From: Gaeumannomyces sp. JS-464
Taxonomy: Eukaryota > Ascomycota > Sordariomycetes > Magnaporthales > Magnaporthaceae
Direction of reading: 5' to 3'
Assembly: GCA_002197995.1 (NCBI GenBank)
Contig: NGZR01000002.1
Span: forward strand, 310,001 to 374,000
DNA: 64,000 bases
How positions within the stretch are numbered: the first letter of the stretch is position 1; each line of letters opens with the position of its first letter. Made by a program: the position numbers and the translations under genes. The notes below the pieces were generated by a model. That model saw only the letters and a program-made list of their open reading frames with translations. It did not search any database and was not told the DNA's origin. This document shows positions 22,105 to 32,826 of the stretch, one piece after another.

Positions 22105-24683
22105 TTGTCAAGTGCCCAGCTGCCCAGTTTCCTCTTTAAAGCGACCACACTCGGCTGTGTAGAAACCTAGGCCACAGTTGCACAGCCCGCTGGCGGGCAC
22201 TGGGCGTTCTGTCGGGCTTTTTCAGCTGCGACTGGCTCTAGCCAGTTTGGGTCAGCTGAATGTGGCCGGGCCTCAAGGATGGGACGGCCAAGGGCATCAT
22301 CCCTAGGCATTCCTTTCCCCGTGATCAGGGCTGTAATTGCAGAGCATGTCAATCAAGCCGTTACAACCCAGCAAAATCTGCCTTGCCGTGCTGCAGATAT
22401 CTTCGCCGGGTCGAGAGGGGCTGGAAAAGGGGCTAGGTCGTTGCCACGCAGGCCTGCACTAGATCAGAGATGGTATCGAGAAGCGGGGGAGTTTTCCATA
22501 CAGTCGTCACCAAGCAGACTGAAACGACTGTGAAGCTGACGAAGGCGCGCACCAGATCCTCAAGGGGGGCTTCGGCCGACGACTTGGCCTTACTATTTCG
22601 TCAATGCCGCCACTGTAGGACTTTCTAGCCACAAACGGACTACGGCGGCGATGAGAAGCACGCGGATGCGGAAAGCTGCGGTTGTCGCGGTTGCTCGCCG
22701 CCCTGGGACGGCGAGACCCCGAGACCCAAACCCGTGCCCACAAGTCTGGAGAAAAGCGGACAAGCGAAGGGGACCAAATATGCAAGTTTAAACAAGAGAG
22801 CTCAGGGCGCTCTATTTATCAGGGGCAGCCACACAAGAACGAGGACCTATTAGAGGGATCAAGGGAGCTAGTTCGGCGTGACACCAACGGCACCTTGGCA
22901 GCTACTATAGGCGTTGTGACCGGTGTGAGAGTGATGGTCGAGAACAGCTACCAGCGCCTCATCTGAGTGGATAGCCTCTCGAGGAGGAGGCGAGACTACG
23001 GCGCAGATTGGTGATCCAGACATGCACAGGTAGGCAGATGCATGTCATGATGTGACCTACTAGTAGTACGACCTCATGTTCGAGCTTCGCCAACTGGCCC
23101 AGAGCATGAATGGGCAAGCCTAACCGGAGCCCGACATTAGAGCTTACAGTTCGCCTTCTGACCGGTGGTGACCCTTGGCGTTGGGCTCCAAGAACTCTAT
23201 TCCCATCGAAGCCCCAGTATCTTCCATGCCGGGCCGCCGCCCCCCCTCCCCCCCCCCCCCCCCCCCCAGATCGTAGGGAAATAGAGCCAGATACTGACAT
23301 CCCAGACTGAGGAGACGCCACGTCGGCGGGTGGCGTGAACCTAAGCCAGATTTTGACATCTCCAAGACCCGGCTTCCCACAGTTCGGGGCTGTTAGCTGT
23401 CACGTCGCTCAGAGCCGACCTAGTGGCTGCTCCCCTTTCGGCGTTCTCGGTTTTAACGGGCTGCATTGGAGAAACAGGCGGGAAGATTCCGCTGTCCCCG
23501 GTTTCACTATTGCGTCCCGTGCGCCATCCTCCATTCCCTTGGTAAAATGTGTGGTCGGTGAGCACGGAAACAATACGGAAGCAAGACATAACGATCCAGA
23601 TCGTGTACAAAGCATGTGAGCGAGGGTCACACAGCCCAGCCAGCCCTGACATGAGTGCAGTGAAATGCCCCGAAAACGTGCCTAGGAAGCCTTGCATGAG
23701 TCTAGTCTCCCAAGTGCTGGAATCTCGTCTCCCCCTGTCGTAACAGCGCCACAATGTTCCGAGCTGGGTCTAGAATCATACCGATCCGCTGTCTACGCCA
23801 GACACCGAAAACAGCCACCAGTCGACGGACCAAATCTGCCCTGGCCGTGGCGGAGCATGGGCGGAGGCGGCCTATCAACCGTCTAAGCTTGCAATTATCA
23901 GGATACAGTATTTAGTCAATGTGGTCGACACCATGTGACAAGCACGCCACACGGCTGTTCTCGGAACTATCTTGCATTGCACAGGCCCATCCCCGAGCCC
24001 CAACTGGTCCCGGGCGATATCGGGAACAGCACAGGAGCTACAGCCATGAAATGGTTTCTCCGGTTCGTTTCTCCGGTTCGTTGCTGAGTTGCCTGCTGAA
24101 GCATCCGGGTCAAGGGAAACCTTAGGGGCAACTTTATCTTAATTGGTTCAACCGGCCATATCCCAAGCCCCCGGAACCCTAAGGCTCTTAACCTCTCTGC
24201 ACAAGTCCCACTCGCCATAATGCTAGGAGTATAGTGTTTCCAGGGGTTAGTTTTCAGTTAAACGCTACCACAGATTCCAGGGAGCATTGGCTCGCTTGAA
24301 GTTAACTTTGTGACACAAGAACGGGCAAGGCATGGCGTACCTCGCGCGTTCTGGAGATTCCCAAAGGAGGCCTCTAACGGCGAAAGCTAGTCGATAGCAA
24401 GACTTAACAGTCGAGTCCCGCGCTCCCTGTCCGTCTCGTTTCTTTCCTGCGACACAACTTTTTCAAACATCTGACAAGACATCCCATCTGATATCGCTTC
24501 CACCATCTCTCAGCTCGTCTCCTCTCAGCCCACATCCCAGCTATCACCAACCTCTCTGCCTCGAACAGACTTACTAGTCGTTGAACATTCGCCTGGGTTC
24601 TGGCCAGCTTGCAGCATCAGTCAGCTTGCAGCCGCCAAGTACCAGCCACACACCAGTATTCGCCAGACACCACAACAGCCGAA
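22105..24683. other. Long intergenic region with a poly-C tract
   Basis: About 2.6 kb without a recognisable gene on either strand. It contains a poly-C tract and a short direct repeat at about 24057-24083 (two copies of TTTCTCCGGTTCG). From about 24420 it is CT-rich and forms the leader of the next gene. A degraded mobile element cannot be excluded, but no terminal repeats or transposase motifs were seen. Confidence 0.45.
23240..23267 (+). repeat. Poly-C tract (C7-T-C20)
   Basis: Seven C, one T and twenty C in a row; the opposite strand is a long G run able to form a G-quadruplex. Length in runs like this is often uncertain in assemblies. Confidence 0.85.
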
Positions 24684-25637
24684 ATGGCCTTCAACGGAAC
24701 TGGCGCCTCCAACCTCCCCAACGGACTTCCTCCGCATAGCGGCCGGGTCCATGACGACTGGATGGACACTGAGAACATGGACGACACAATGCTCCATGAG
24801 CCACGGCCTTCTCCACCTGGCCCAACCCCACAAGAGCTCGCGGTCGAGGAGCAGCGCCGGAGGAGGCTCGTACGCAGAATGAGAACCCTGCAGTTCTATG
24901 AGATGGAAGTCAGAGATCTCCGGGCGAACGCGGCCCAGATCCCGAACCTGGACGAAGAACTGGACATACGACTCCAGGAGCTGCTGTCGCTCGACCAGCT
25001 GGACAGACACGAGTGGGCCGAACTGCAAACAACCCTTTTCGGCGACCAGCTGCCGCACCTGGCCTATCGGCTTCCTGCGCGCCCCGATGAAAGATGGCAC
25101 CGGGATCTGGACGACCGCGAGGCGCGGGAGGGCGTCCCAAACACCTCGGGCCGCACGCCGCTCATGGAGCTCAGAATGCCAAGCAGCAACGTGCCGCGGC
25201 CGCGCCTGAACCTCCACCCACCCGCCGCTGTCCCCAGGCGAGACCGTACACCCCTGGGCCAGCTACAGCCACAGCAGACCACAGCCGCGCAGATGCTCGC
25301 GTACCTCCCAGACACGGACAGAGGCTTTACGGGATTCATGAGGCAAGACATCGGCCTCGGCGAAGAGCGCGGCCTGACGCTGGCGGACATGCCAAGGAGC
25401 ACGAGACTCGGGTTCGACATTCTCGGGAGGAACCAGGAGAACCTCAACCTGCGCAATGGCGACTTCGAGCCTGGCGCCGAGATACGAGGACTTCTCGAGT
25501 GGTATCACGCCTACCACGAGGAGATGGATGCCTTCAATGACGAAGACATGGGTGACGACGAGATGGACTCTGAGGAGTCGGAAGACGAGCCCTCGCGCCA
25601 AGATACGAGGCCCGCTCCAGTACTATACCGCATCTGA
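24684..25637 (+). CDS. Acidic orphan protein, unknown
   Basis: A 317-residue frame starting at an ATG in good context (GAAATGG), preceded by a CT-rich leader. I recognise no family. Visible parts: an Arg/Glu-rich, probably helical or coiled segment at about residues 55-90 (EEQRRRRLVRRMR, QFYEMEVRDLRA), a Pro-rich middle, and a very acidic C terminus (EEMDAFNDEDMGDDEMDSEE). The last about 50 residues are the first copy of a DNA repeat that continues degenerately past the stop codon to about 25930. The stop itself lies in a repeat copy, so the ancestral protein may have been longer. The frame is intact and composition is coding-like. Nuclear location is a guess from charge only. Confidence 0.6.
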   Translation: MAFNGTGASNLPNGLPPHSGRVHDDWMDTENMDDTMLHEPRPSPPGPTPQELAVEEQRRRRLVRRMRTLQFYEMEVRDLRANAAQIPNLDEELDIRLQELLSLDQLDRHEWAELQTTLFGDQLPHLAYRLPARPDERWHRDLDDREAREGVPNTSGRTPLMELRMPSSNVPRPRLNLHPPAAVPRRDRTPLGQLQPQQTTAAQMLAYLPDTDRGFTGFMRQDIGLGEERGLTLADMPRSTRLGFDILGRNQENLNLRNGDFEPGAEIRGLLEWYHAYHEEMDAFNDEDMGDDEMDSEESEDEPSRQDTRPAPVLYRI

Positions 25638-25930
25638 CGAATAAACGAATGCCGTCGATGACGAAGACATGGATGCCGACAAGCCTCTCGCGCCGAGATA
25701 CGAGGCCTGCTCCAGTACCGTACCACATACGACCAAGACACGAATGCCGTCAACGACGAAGAAATGGATGCCGACGGCCAAGACACGAATGCCGTCAACG
25801 ACGAAGAAATGGATGCCGACGGCCAAGATACGAGGCCTGCTCCGGTACTATACATCACATATGACGAGGACATGGATGCCGTCAATGAAGAAGACATGGA
25901 TGCCGACGAGGTGGACCCGAGGAGTCGAAG
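25470..25930 (+). repeat. Degenerate coding-type tandem repeats
   Basis: Several imperfect copies of a module that can be read as EIRGLL-Q/E-Y...MDA-NDEDMDAD. They begin near 25477, 25600, 25698 and 25825, each with GATACGAGG at or near its start. Inside, a 45-base unit (ACACGAATGCCGTC... to ...GATGCCGACGGC) is perfectly or almost perfectly doubled at 25738-25824. The array overlaps the last codons of the acidic ORF and continues beyond its stop. Confidence 0.75.
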
Positions 25931-26200
25931 AAGTCAGAGGATGATTGAGAATTGGTGCAAGATGCGTGCCTGTATCCGCGAGTTGCGTGTTTTTGATGCC
26001 AGTCTGAGTGCTTTTCTTCTTCTTTTTTTTTGTTTGTCTCTACGGTGGATGCCGACGAAATAAAACCCGAGGAGTCGGAGGACTTGGAGGATTTCGAGAA
26101 TTGGCGCAAAAGATGGTTGCGTGTATCTGCGAGCTGGAGCCTCAATGGCAGACTGAGAGTTTTTCTTCTTTTGGTTTCTGTGCAATGCAGCACGGGCAAA
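25897..26200 (+). repeat. Diverged tandem duplication of about 150 bases
   Basis: Segment 25900-26040 and segment 26048-26200 align by eye: both begin ATGCCGACGA, pass CCCGAGGAGTCG, GAGAATTGG(C/T)GCAA, GCGTG/GCCTGTATC(T/C)GCGAG and end in a T-rich TTTTCTTCTT tract. It follows the smaller repeats and probably arose by the same expansion. Confidence 0.65.
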
Positions 26201-26731
26201 ATCTGTTGAGAGTTGGACATTGATATTCAGCAAGATTGGATCAATTGAGCGGAGCATTGGAACCTGCACGGACGCAGCACCGACATTACGTTGTAGATGC
26301 AGTAGATCGCAACCCTCGCAATGCATTCTTGTTGTTCGTGGACTCCAGTGCACCTGGCTTGTCTTTCTCATGCTCGAGCGCATGTTCGCGCGCCTCTTCT
26401 GTGCCTGGCCCAACCCAAGTGGCCAGGAGGCGGTGTCCCGCAGAGACACCGCTTCCATGTCCGTCGAATTTGGGTTCGTTCCGTGCCTGATGGAGCCTCC
26501 ACGCACTCCCGTGGGACCCTGCAGGTTTTTCTTCCTTCTTTTTGGCGCGCTTGAACCTTGGAGATTGACCCCACCAAGACCTCCATCCTCCTGACCGCCG
26601 CCTTCTGCCTGCTCCTGTTTGTTTCCTACCTGCAAAAGACGGCCGCCCCCAAAAAGACCGCCGGACAGCATCATATCACGAACCGTAACCATATCGCGTC
26701 CCGATCTACCTGTTCGCCACAGCCTTCCGCC

Positions 26732-27992
26732 ATGGCTCCCGCCGACGATGCCCAGGTCTACCGGGCGACCACGACCGCCCCCGTGAACATCGCCGTGGTC
26801 AAGTAAGGTTCAACAGCCCCGACATGTGCCCCTGAACTCCAGGAGAATAGGAAACACGGCATCTCCCAGATCGGCCCGCTAACACGCAGCTTTTCTCCTT
26901 GTTTGCAGGTACTGGGGCAAGCGGGATGCCAAGCTCAACCTGCCCACCAACTCGTCCCTCTCCGTCACCCTCTCCCAGTCCGACCTGCGCACCCTGACCA
27001 CGGCGTCGTGCTCGGCCTCGCCCGCCGGCGACAGCCTGGTGCTGAACGGCGAGGCTGCCGACGTCTCGGGCGCCCGCACCCAGGCCTGCTTCCGCGAGCT
27101 CCGCGCCCGCCGCGCCGCCCTCGAAGCCACCGACCCCTCGCTGCCCAAGCTGTCGACGTACCCGCTCCGGCTCGTGTCCGAGAACAACTTCCCGACCGCG
27201 GCCGGCCTGGCCTCGTCGGCCGCCGGCTTCGCGGCCCTGGTGCGCGCCATCGCGGACCTCTACGCCCTGCCGGACTCGCCCTCAGAGCTGTCCAAGGTGG
27301 CGCGCCAGGGCTCCGGCTCGGCCTGCCGCAGCCTGTTTGGCGGCTACGTGGCCTGGCGCGAGGGCGCCGCCGCCGACGGCTCCGACTCACTGGCCGAGCA
27401 GGTGGCCGAGGCGGCACACTGGCCCGAGATGCGGGCGCTGGTGCTCGTGGCCAGCGCCAGCAAGAAGGGCGTCAGCTCGACCAGCGGCATGCAGCAGACG
27501 GTCGGCACGTCGGACCTGTTCCAGCGGCGCGTGGCCGAGGTGGTGCCCCGGCACATGCGCCAGATGGAGAAGGCCATCGCGGACCGCGACTTCGCCTCGT
27601 TCGCCGAGGTCACCATGAAGGACTCCAACTCGTTCCACGCCACCTGCGCCGACACGTACCCGCCCATCTTCTACATGAACGACACGTCGAGGGCCGCCAT
27701 CCGCGCCGTCGAGGCCATCAACGCCGCCGCCGGCCGGACCGTGGCTGCCTACACGTTTGACGCGGGCCCGAACGCCGTTGTTTACTACCTCGAGCAGGAC
27801 GCCGAGCTCGTCGTCGGCACCTTTGCGCCGCTTCTGGGGGGTGTCAGCGGGTGGAAGGAGGGCGCGACGGCACTCAAGTCGAGCGTGGCCCTGGACGAGG
27901 CCGTTGCAGGTCTGCTCAAGGGAGGGATAAGTAGGGTCATCATGACGGGCGTCGGCGGCGACCCTGTCAAGTCGGAGCAGCACCTTATCTAG
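26732..27992 (+). CDS. ERG19: Mevalonate diphosphate decarboxylase
   Basis: Cytosolic enzyme of the mevalonate pathway that converts mevalonate 5-diphosphate, with ATP, to isopentenyl diphosphate for sterols and other isoprenoids. Two exons, 26732-26802 and 26909-27992, give 384 residues, the usual length. GHMP-kinase-fold motifs: APVNIAVVKYWGKRD at the N terminus, NNFPTAAGLASSAAGFAAL (ATP-binding Ser-rich loop), GSGSACRSLFGGYVAW, KGVSSTSGMQQTV, and YTFDAGPNAVVYYL with the conserved Asp. The first intron splits the Lys codon in VVKYWG, a GTAAGG donor. The frame is intact. Upstream in-frame sequence has no ATG, which supports this start. Confidence 0.96.
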
Positions 27993-28784
27993 TGTATCGA
28001 AACTACTGGATCCATTGATGCCAGGTAATATTCGGAGAGGGAAGACATTTTAGCTGATAATGCCCGCTGTTGCACATATTGTACCCAAGAAGATTTAGTT
28101 CCAGATCGTGCCCAGGTATTCACGCGATCGATATTCACCATGACTCCCCTCCTGAGCTCGAGCATCCCAGGCTTCAGTCCCAGCTCCGATCAGCCTGGAT
28201 CAGATCCGATTCCCAAGTTGTCATGCTTTCCCCCACCGCGGGAACCCTGGGATTGGCAGGGGTCAAGGACCGCCCGTCCTTCCCATCTGGTTAGTCAGCA
28301 CTGAGGTTACGTCAATGTCCACCTGCAGCAGCCCCAGCTCCGACTCCAGCTCCAGACCAATTCACAAACGCGTTCCACAGTCGGGTGGCGCATCTTCAGG
28401 AAGAGCAGGCGCGACCCAACGGCTAACGGCAATGAATTGAGGCCAGCGAGGTAAGTGCGACGTTGTCACAGTCGGCAAACTGCCCGCCCAGAAGGGGTTT
28501 GTTCCTCAAGCGTGCACGCACGTCTGTGTTTGCCCTCCATCCAATGCAGCGCCCGCATTCTTCAATTTTCCTCGGCTCGCTCGTTTCCTTCCTTCCTCGC
28601 CCTCTTTCCTCCTCCCCACCCCCGACCCTGCGGATTTCACGATATCTTCCGTCGCAGGGCCTGCGTTCGCGTGGTCTAGTTTGTCAACCTCCAGCCGCTT
28701 CCCAAATGCCGCAGCTGCACACTGTCTCGATCCTGCCACTACTCCTACTCCTGCTCCCTCGCCTGTCGTGAAACTACCGCCGCC
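27993..28784. other. Intergenic region, promoter of the RUS gene
   Basis: No gene is recognised. The last 200 bases are CT-rich, typical for a fungal leader. Confidence 0.5.
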
Positions 28785-30182
28785 ATGAGCAGCAGGGTAT
28801 ACGACGTCGACCAGACGGGCAATGTGCTCTGCACCTACGACCAGTCGGGCGCCGTCGGCGAGGACGACTCCAGGCTGAAGACGGCAAGTGTTCTCGCTAC
28901 TATACCATGGTCTCCCTCCTCGCCTCTTCGCCGGCCCCTCTAACAACAGCCTGCGTCTTCACAGGAGAAAACGCACGTCCCGCTTGCCAAGGCCATATTT
29001 TACGCCTTCCTCCCCGCCGGCTTCCCGCACAGCGTCACCGACGACTACCTTGCCTACCAGACCTACGACTCGCTGCAGGCCTTCTCTTCTTCCATTGCCT
29101 CGCTGCTCGCCAACCGCGCCGTCCTCGAGGGCCTTGGCGTCGGCAATGCCTCGCAGTCGCCCACCGCAGCCCTCGTTCTGCAGATCCTGCAGGACACCTT
29201 CTCCCGCCTGGCCACCATCCTGTTTGCCCACCGCATGGGCACCGCCATCGAGCCCGAGTGCAAGACGTACCGTTTCATGGCCGACCTCTTCAATGACGCC
29301 TCCCAACTTCTCGACCTGCTCGTTCCTGTCCTGCCCTTCCTGCCCAAGGTTTCCGTCATGGTCACGGCCGCCATCCTGCGCTCGCTCTGCGGTGTCGCAG
29401 CCGGCGCCAGCAAAGCCAGTCTGTCGGCCCACTTCGCAAAGATGGGCAACCTGGCCGAGCTCAACGCCAAAGAGGCGTCGCAGGAGACGGTAGTCAGCCT
29501 AGTCGGAATGCTCACGGGCACGGCGGTCGTGCACATGGTGGAGGACAAGAGGGCCGTTTGGTGCTGGATGATTGTCTTGATCGCCATCCACCTCATGATG
29601 AACTACCGCGCCGTCCGCTGCGTCAAGATGTTGACGCTCAACCGCCAGCGCGCCACCATTGTGTTCCGCGAGTTCCTCGAGACCGGCAAGGTCCTGACTC
29701 CCGGCCAGGTGGCTGCTCGCGAGAGCATCCTGCGCAACGGCCGCGGCAACCTGTCTAGCAAGAGCGGCGACTACCGCGGCTACTGCGAGTTTGGCAGCTA
29801 CGGCGACGTCATGAACTGGCGCCCCTGGGCCTACGACCGTTATGTCTTTGAGTCGGAGGAGTACTACATGGGCATCTGGCATTGGCGCTCCAACTTCCAT
29901 ATACGCATCGCGATGAAGGAGAGTAGCCGTGGCGGCGGGGCTAATGGCCCCCTGCTCGCCTGGTTCGACGCCGTCGCGCACGCCTACCACTTCGACTCGG
30001 CCCTCAAGGACGGCCTTGGCAGCCATACGGAACACGCGGGCCCCGCCGGGTACGTCACGCCCGAGACCAAGGAGTCGGTCCTTGCCGCGCTGCGGGCCTG
30101 CGGCTGGGATGTTGAGGACGGTCAGCTGGAGATTAGGAGTCCCATCCGCGTGCGCACCGTCGACTCCAAGAAGGGCATGTAG
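28785..30182 (+). CDS. RUS/DUF647 family membrane protein
   Basis: Protein of 438 residues of the RUS (root UVB sensitive, DUF647) family, conserved from fungi to plants; plant members act in UV-B sensing and vitamin B6 homeostasis, the fungal role is not established. Family sequence is clear: FLPAGFPHSVTDDYLAYQTYD, LANRAVLEGLGVGNASQSPT, FADLFNDASQLLDLL-like segment, LVGMLTGTAVVHMV and the Tyr-rich C-terminal part (VFESEEYYMGIWHWR). Several hydrophobic helices are present (VWCWMIVLIAIHLMMNYRAV). Exons are 28785-28883 and 28965-30182. The intron has a GC donor (ACG|GCAAGT) and a normal AG acceptor; without splicing the frame and conserved KTHVPLAKAIFYAFLPAG would be lost. The frame is intact. 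Confidence 0.9.
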
Positions 30183-31129
30183 CTTTTCCCCTTGTCCAAC
30201 GCACGCCTGCCAGATATCCTGCGTGGCGCTTTTCCTGGCAATTCGCCCCCCCTTTTTTTGAGCTTTGACGCTTGATTCCACCCACTTTTTGCTTGCCGTT
30301 TTATCGTCCCCTGTCCATTCTTCTTTGGTCACCTGCGTTACGCAGCCCATGACACGACTGCCGCTTCTCGGAACACAGAACGGGAACGGATCATGAGAGA
30401 CGCTCCGGGACAACCATAGGAGATACCCATTTGCTGATCATTTCTGCCTTTTTGATTCCAGTGCCTTCCGTCGTGCTGCCCTCGGAAAAGGAGCCGCTCC
30501 CACCCTACCATGGCACGTCGACCTCTGGCCCTTACCATGCAGTACCGCAAGAGGTCAAGCATGATTGATGCTTGCCTTTCGCCTTCTTTTCTCCCATATT
30601 CCTTCCTTCACTCTGCCCTGTGGGGAAGTGTCCCCGAGGGCCGCGACTCTGCTGGGAGGCTTTTGCTTGGCTGTCGGGAACAGCACCAAAGGGAGAAGCG
30701 GCATGGCGTTTCAGTGATTTTTGGAATCGCACAAGGACCTGGTTTGCTGGGAAATGGGCGTTTCAGTTTGGTGGTCTTGTTTTTTTTCTTCTCCATATTT
30801 ATTTCTTCGGCTGGTTCTCGCCATCGCACAGGTCGCACATGGGATTCGATGCCGAACAATGGTTGGCGCCGCATTGTTTCGGTCTGATTTTATACCAAAT
30901 CTATTGGACGATACTGCACAGTGTACTGCCCCGTGTATTGTACAGGAGATGGAAACATGAAGGGCTATCGAAAGCCACCCGACCCGATCCTTGCGCAGGC
31001 TGCTCCTGTCTGCATGGCACCCAGGCACACATCATGAAGCACGGCACCCAGGTCGAGTCGCCCATGTATCACAAACATGGTCATTACAGATATCTAATTC
31101 GTTATATTACATGTCGCGTCCATTCAAGG
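30183..31129. other. Convergent intergenic region
   Basis: This stretch lies between the 3' ends of the RUS gene (+) and the heme lyase (-). No gene is recognised. Confidence 0.5.
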
Positions 31130-31989
31130 CTAGACGACGCCGAGGGCCCGCAAGGCCCTCATCTTGACGCCCTCCCAGGTATTGAGCTTGGGCCTGACGT
31201 CGAGGTAAAAGTTGAGCTTGTGCGGGGCGGCGGGCGAGGCGGCGCCGGGGCGGCCGGCGTAGAAGTCGATGACGTACTCGACCCTGACACCGCAGCGGTC
31301 GACGACCCAGTCGTGGCGGTCAAAGGGGGCCGTGTAGCCGAGCCAGGTGTTGACGTGGGCGCGGGGCGACATCTTTGCGGCCAGGCCGCTGAAGGACTCG
31401 AGCCTCGGCCCGCCGCACCCGCCGCCGGCGCAGTAGGGGGCCTCCCACTCCCTGATCTCGCGCCACGCGCGCTCGTTGACGGCGTTGTGGATGGGCACGA
31501 CGGTGCGCATGTCGGCGGCGCGGGCGCCGTCGGGCCCGCCGGCGTTGCCCTTGCGCTTGAGGGCCTCGAAGAACATCTTCTCCGACGGGTAGACCCAGTT
31601 GCCCGTGGCGGCGTCGGCGCCGGTCTCGTTCTCGTGGTTGGACGGGGTTGCCGGGGTTGGGTAGGGGGAGGAGGAGGGAGGGATGGCACGCGGGATCGAG
31701 GAGACGACGCGGCCCTCGTCGAGGAGACCGCCCCCGCCGCGGCGTTTTGGTGGTGGTGGCGCTTGCGGTTGGGGGGGATTTTGCGTCCCGGCGGAGAAGA
31801 AGGGGACGCGCCAAGTCAGGGGGTTCCAGGACGGGGAGTGGGTGGCGCTTGTGGGTGGCGAGTGTAATGCCCGGGTGCCGCTATTATTGCCGCCTGTTGA
31901 TGTTGTTGTTTCTGCTGCTGCTGACACCGCGCGGGCTTGTGATAGCCACACCTCGCGAGACTTGCGATCGACGGGGCATGCTTCTGGTG

Positions 31990-32025
<36 letters not shown>

Positions 32026-32107
32026 GGTCGACGGGGCATACCTCGCGGGGTTTGTGATCGACCGGGCACGCGGCCGCGGCGCCCCTGTCGTCGCCGCCGA
32101 CGACCAT
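31130..32107 (-). CDS. CYC3: Cytochrome c heme lyase
   Basis: Mitochondrial intermembrane-space holocytochrome c synthase, which links heme to apocytochrome c. A single exon encodes 325 residues. The N-terminal 50 residues hold three Cys-Pro-Val heme-regulatory motifs (ACPVDH, VCPVDH, ACPVDR) separated by a run of ten Ser coded by AGC repeats. The catalytic domain is typical: NWVYPSEKMFFEALKRKG, TVVPIHNAVNERAWREI (with the family's essential His), FSGLAAKMSPRAHVNTWLGY, PFDRHDWVVDRCG, VRYVIDFY-like segment and FYLDVRPKLNTWEGVKMR. The frame is intact. The triple CPV array is more than the one or two I know from studied members. Whether it is the cytochrome c or c1 type is not resolved. Confidence 0.93.
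31993..32025 (+). repeat. CTG/CAG trinucleotide run in the heme lyase
   Basis: About ten GCT/CTG units on the plus strand, read as AGC (Ser) codons on the minus strand between the second and third CPV motifs. Slippage here would change linker length without shifting the frame. Confidence 0.8.
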
Positions 32108-32754
32108 GTGCGCGGTAGGGGCGTCTGTCGGTTCGGTCGCCCGGGGTCCGTGGAGGAAACCGGGGCGGCGGCGCGATGCGAGGGGTGAAAGATGCAGGAG
32201 GTGGCAGCTCCTAGGCCCGGTGGCCGGGGAGGCGAAGTGGTTCCGGTCGAGGAGGAGGATGTGCTACGAGGTCCTGGCGCAGGGCGGCGGGCGGGGGTAA
32301 TTTCTTTGTTGGCGCTGCGGGCGCTATATTTGAAGGTTTGGGTCCAGTCTCGGACTTTTCAGGGCACGTCACGTCACGCTGGGCAGCTTGAGCTTTGAGA
32401 CCTTTGGATGTCGCCGTTCAAAAAAAATTGCCAATTCACTCCCGTCGATGAAATGCGCCTGGTGGGGCAATAAGTAACAAGCCCCACCTATCCACGTTGA
32501 CGGGCATCCGCCATCGTGCTGCCACGCCGGCTCCCAAAACAGATACGTATATCTAAATCCATGCCGGACTGCTTGATATTAAGCATCATCCTAGCTGGAT
32601 TTATGCCGAGCTATCTGCAATTTTGGCGTTTCCGTTGTCTCCGCTTCTAAGCCATCTCCTGCCCGGGTGGAAGAGCGGGCGGCCTGTCGAGGATGCGGGG
32701 TGGTTGGGAGCGTCATAGGGTCACAGCAAGCCTGTATGAGGCATCTCCACCACA
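32108..32754. other. Promoter of heme lyase and tRNA-Ala flank
   Basis: No gene is recognised. The first 250 bases are very GC-rich, followed by an AT-richer stretch up to the tRNA. Confidence 0.45.
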
Positions 32755-32826
32755 GGGCGAATGGTTTAGTGGTATAACGCTTCCTTAGCATGGAAGAGGT
32801 CCGGGGTTCGATTCCCCGTTTGTCCA
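32755..32826 (+). tRNA. tRNA-Ala (AGC)
   Basis: Folds as a full cloverleaf: acceptor GGGCGAA/TTTGTCC, D arm with TTTAGTGGTATAAC, anticodon stem CTTCC/GGAAG around loop TTAGCAT (anticodon AGC), T arm CGGGG-TTCGATT-CCCCG and discriminator A. The G3-U70 pair that marks alanine tRNA is present. There is no intron. A T run at 32851-32856 may end Pol III transcription. Confidence 0.95.

Noticed and set aside
26558..26731. In-frame upstream extension of ERG19 with a hydrophobic segment (ILLTAAFCLLLFVSYL)
   Set aside because: The extension begins with TTG, has no ATG before 26732, and ERG19 proteins start at the MAPADD-like position.
31648..32118. Plus-strand open frames opposite the heme lyase
   Set aside because: They are the mirror of a well-conserved minus-strand gene in GC-rich DNA.
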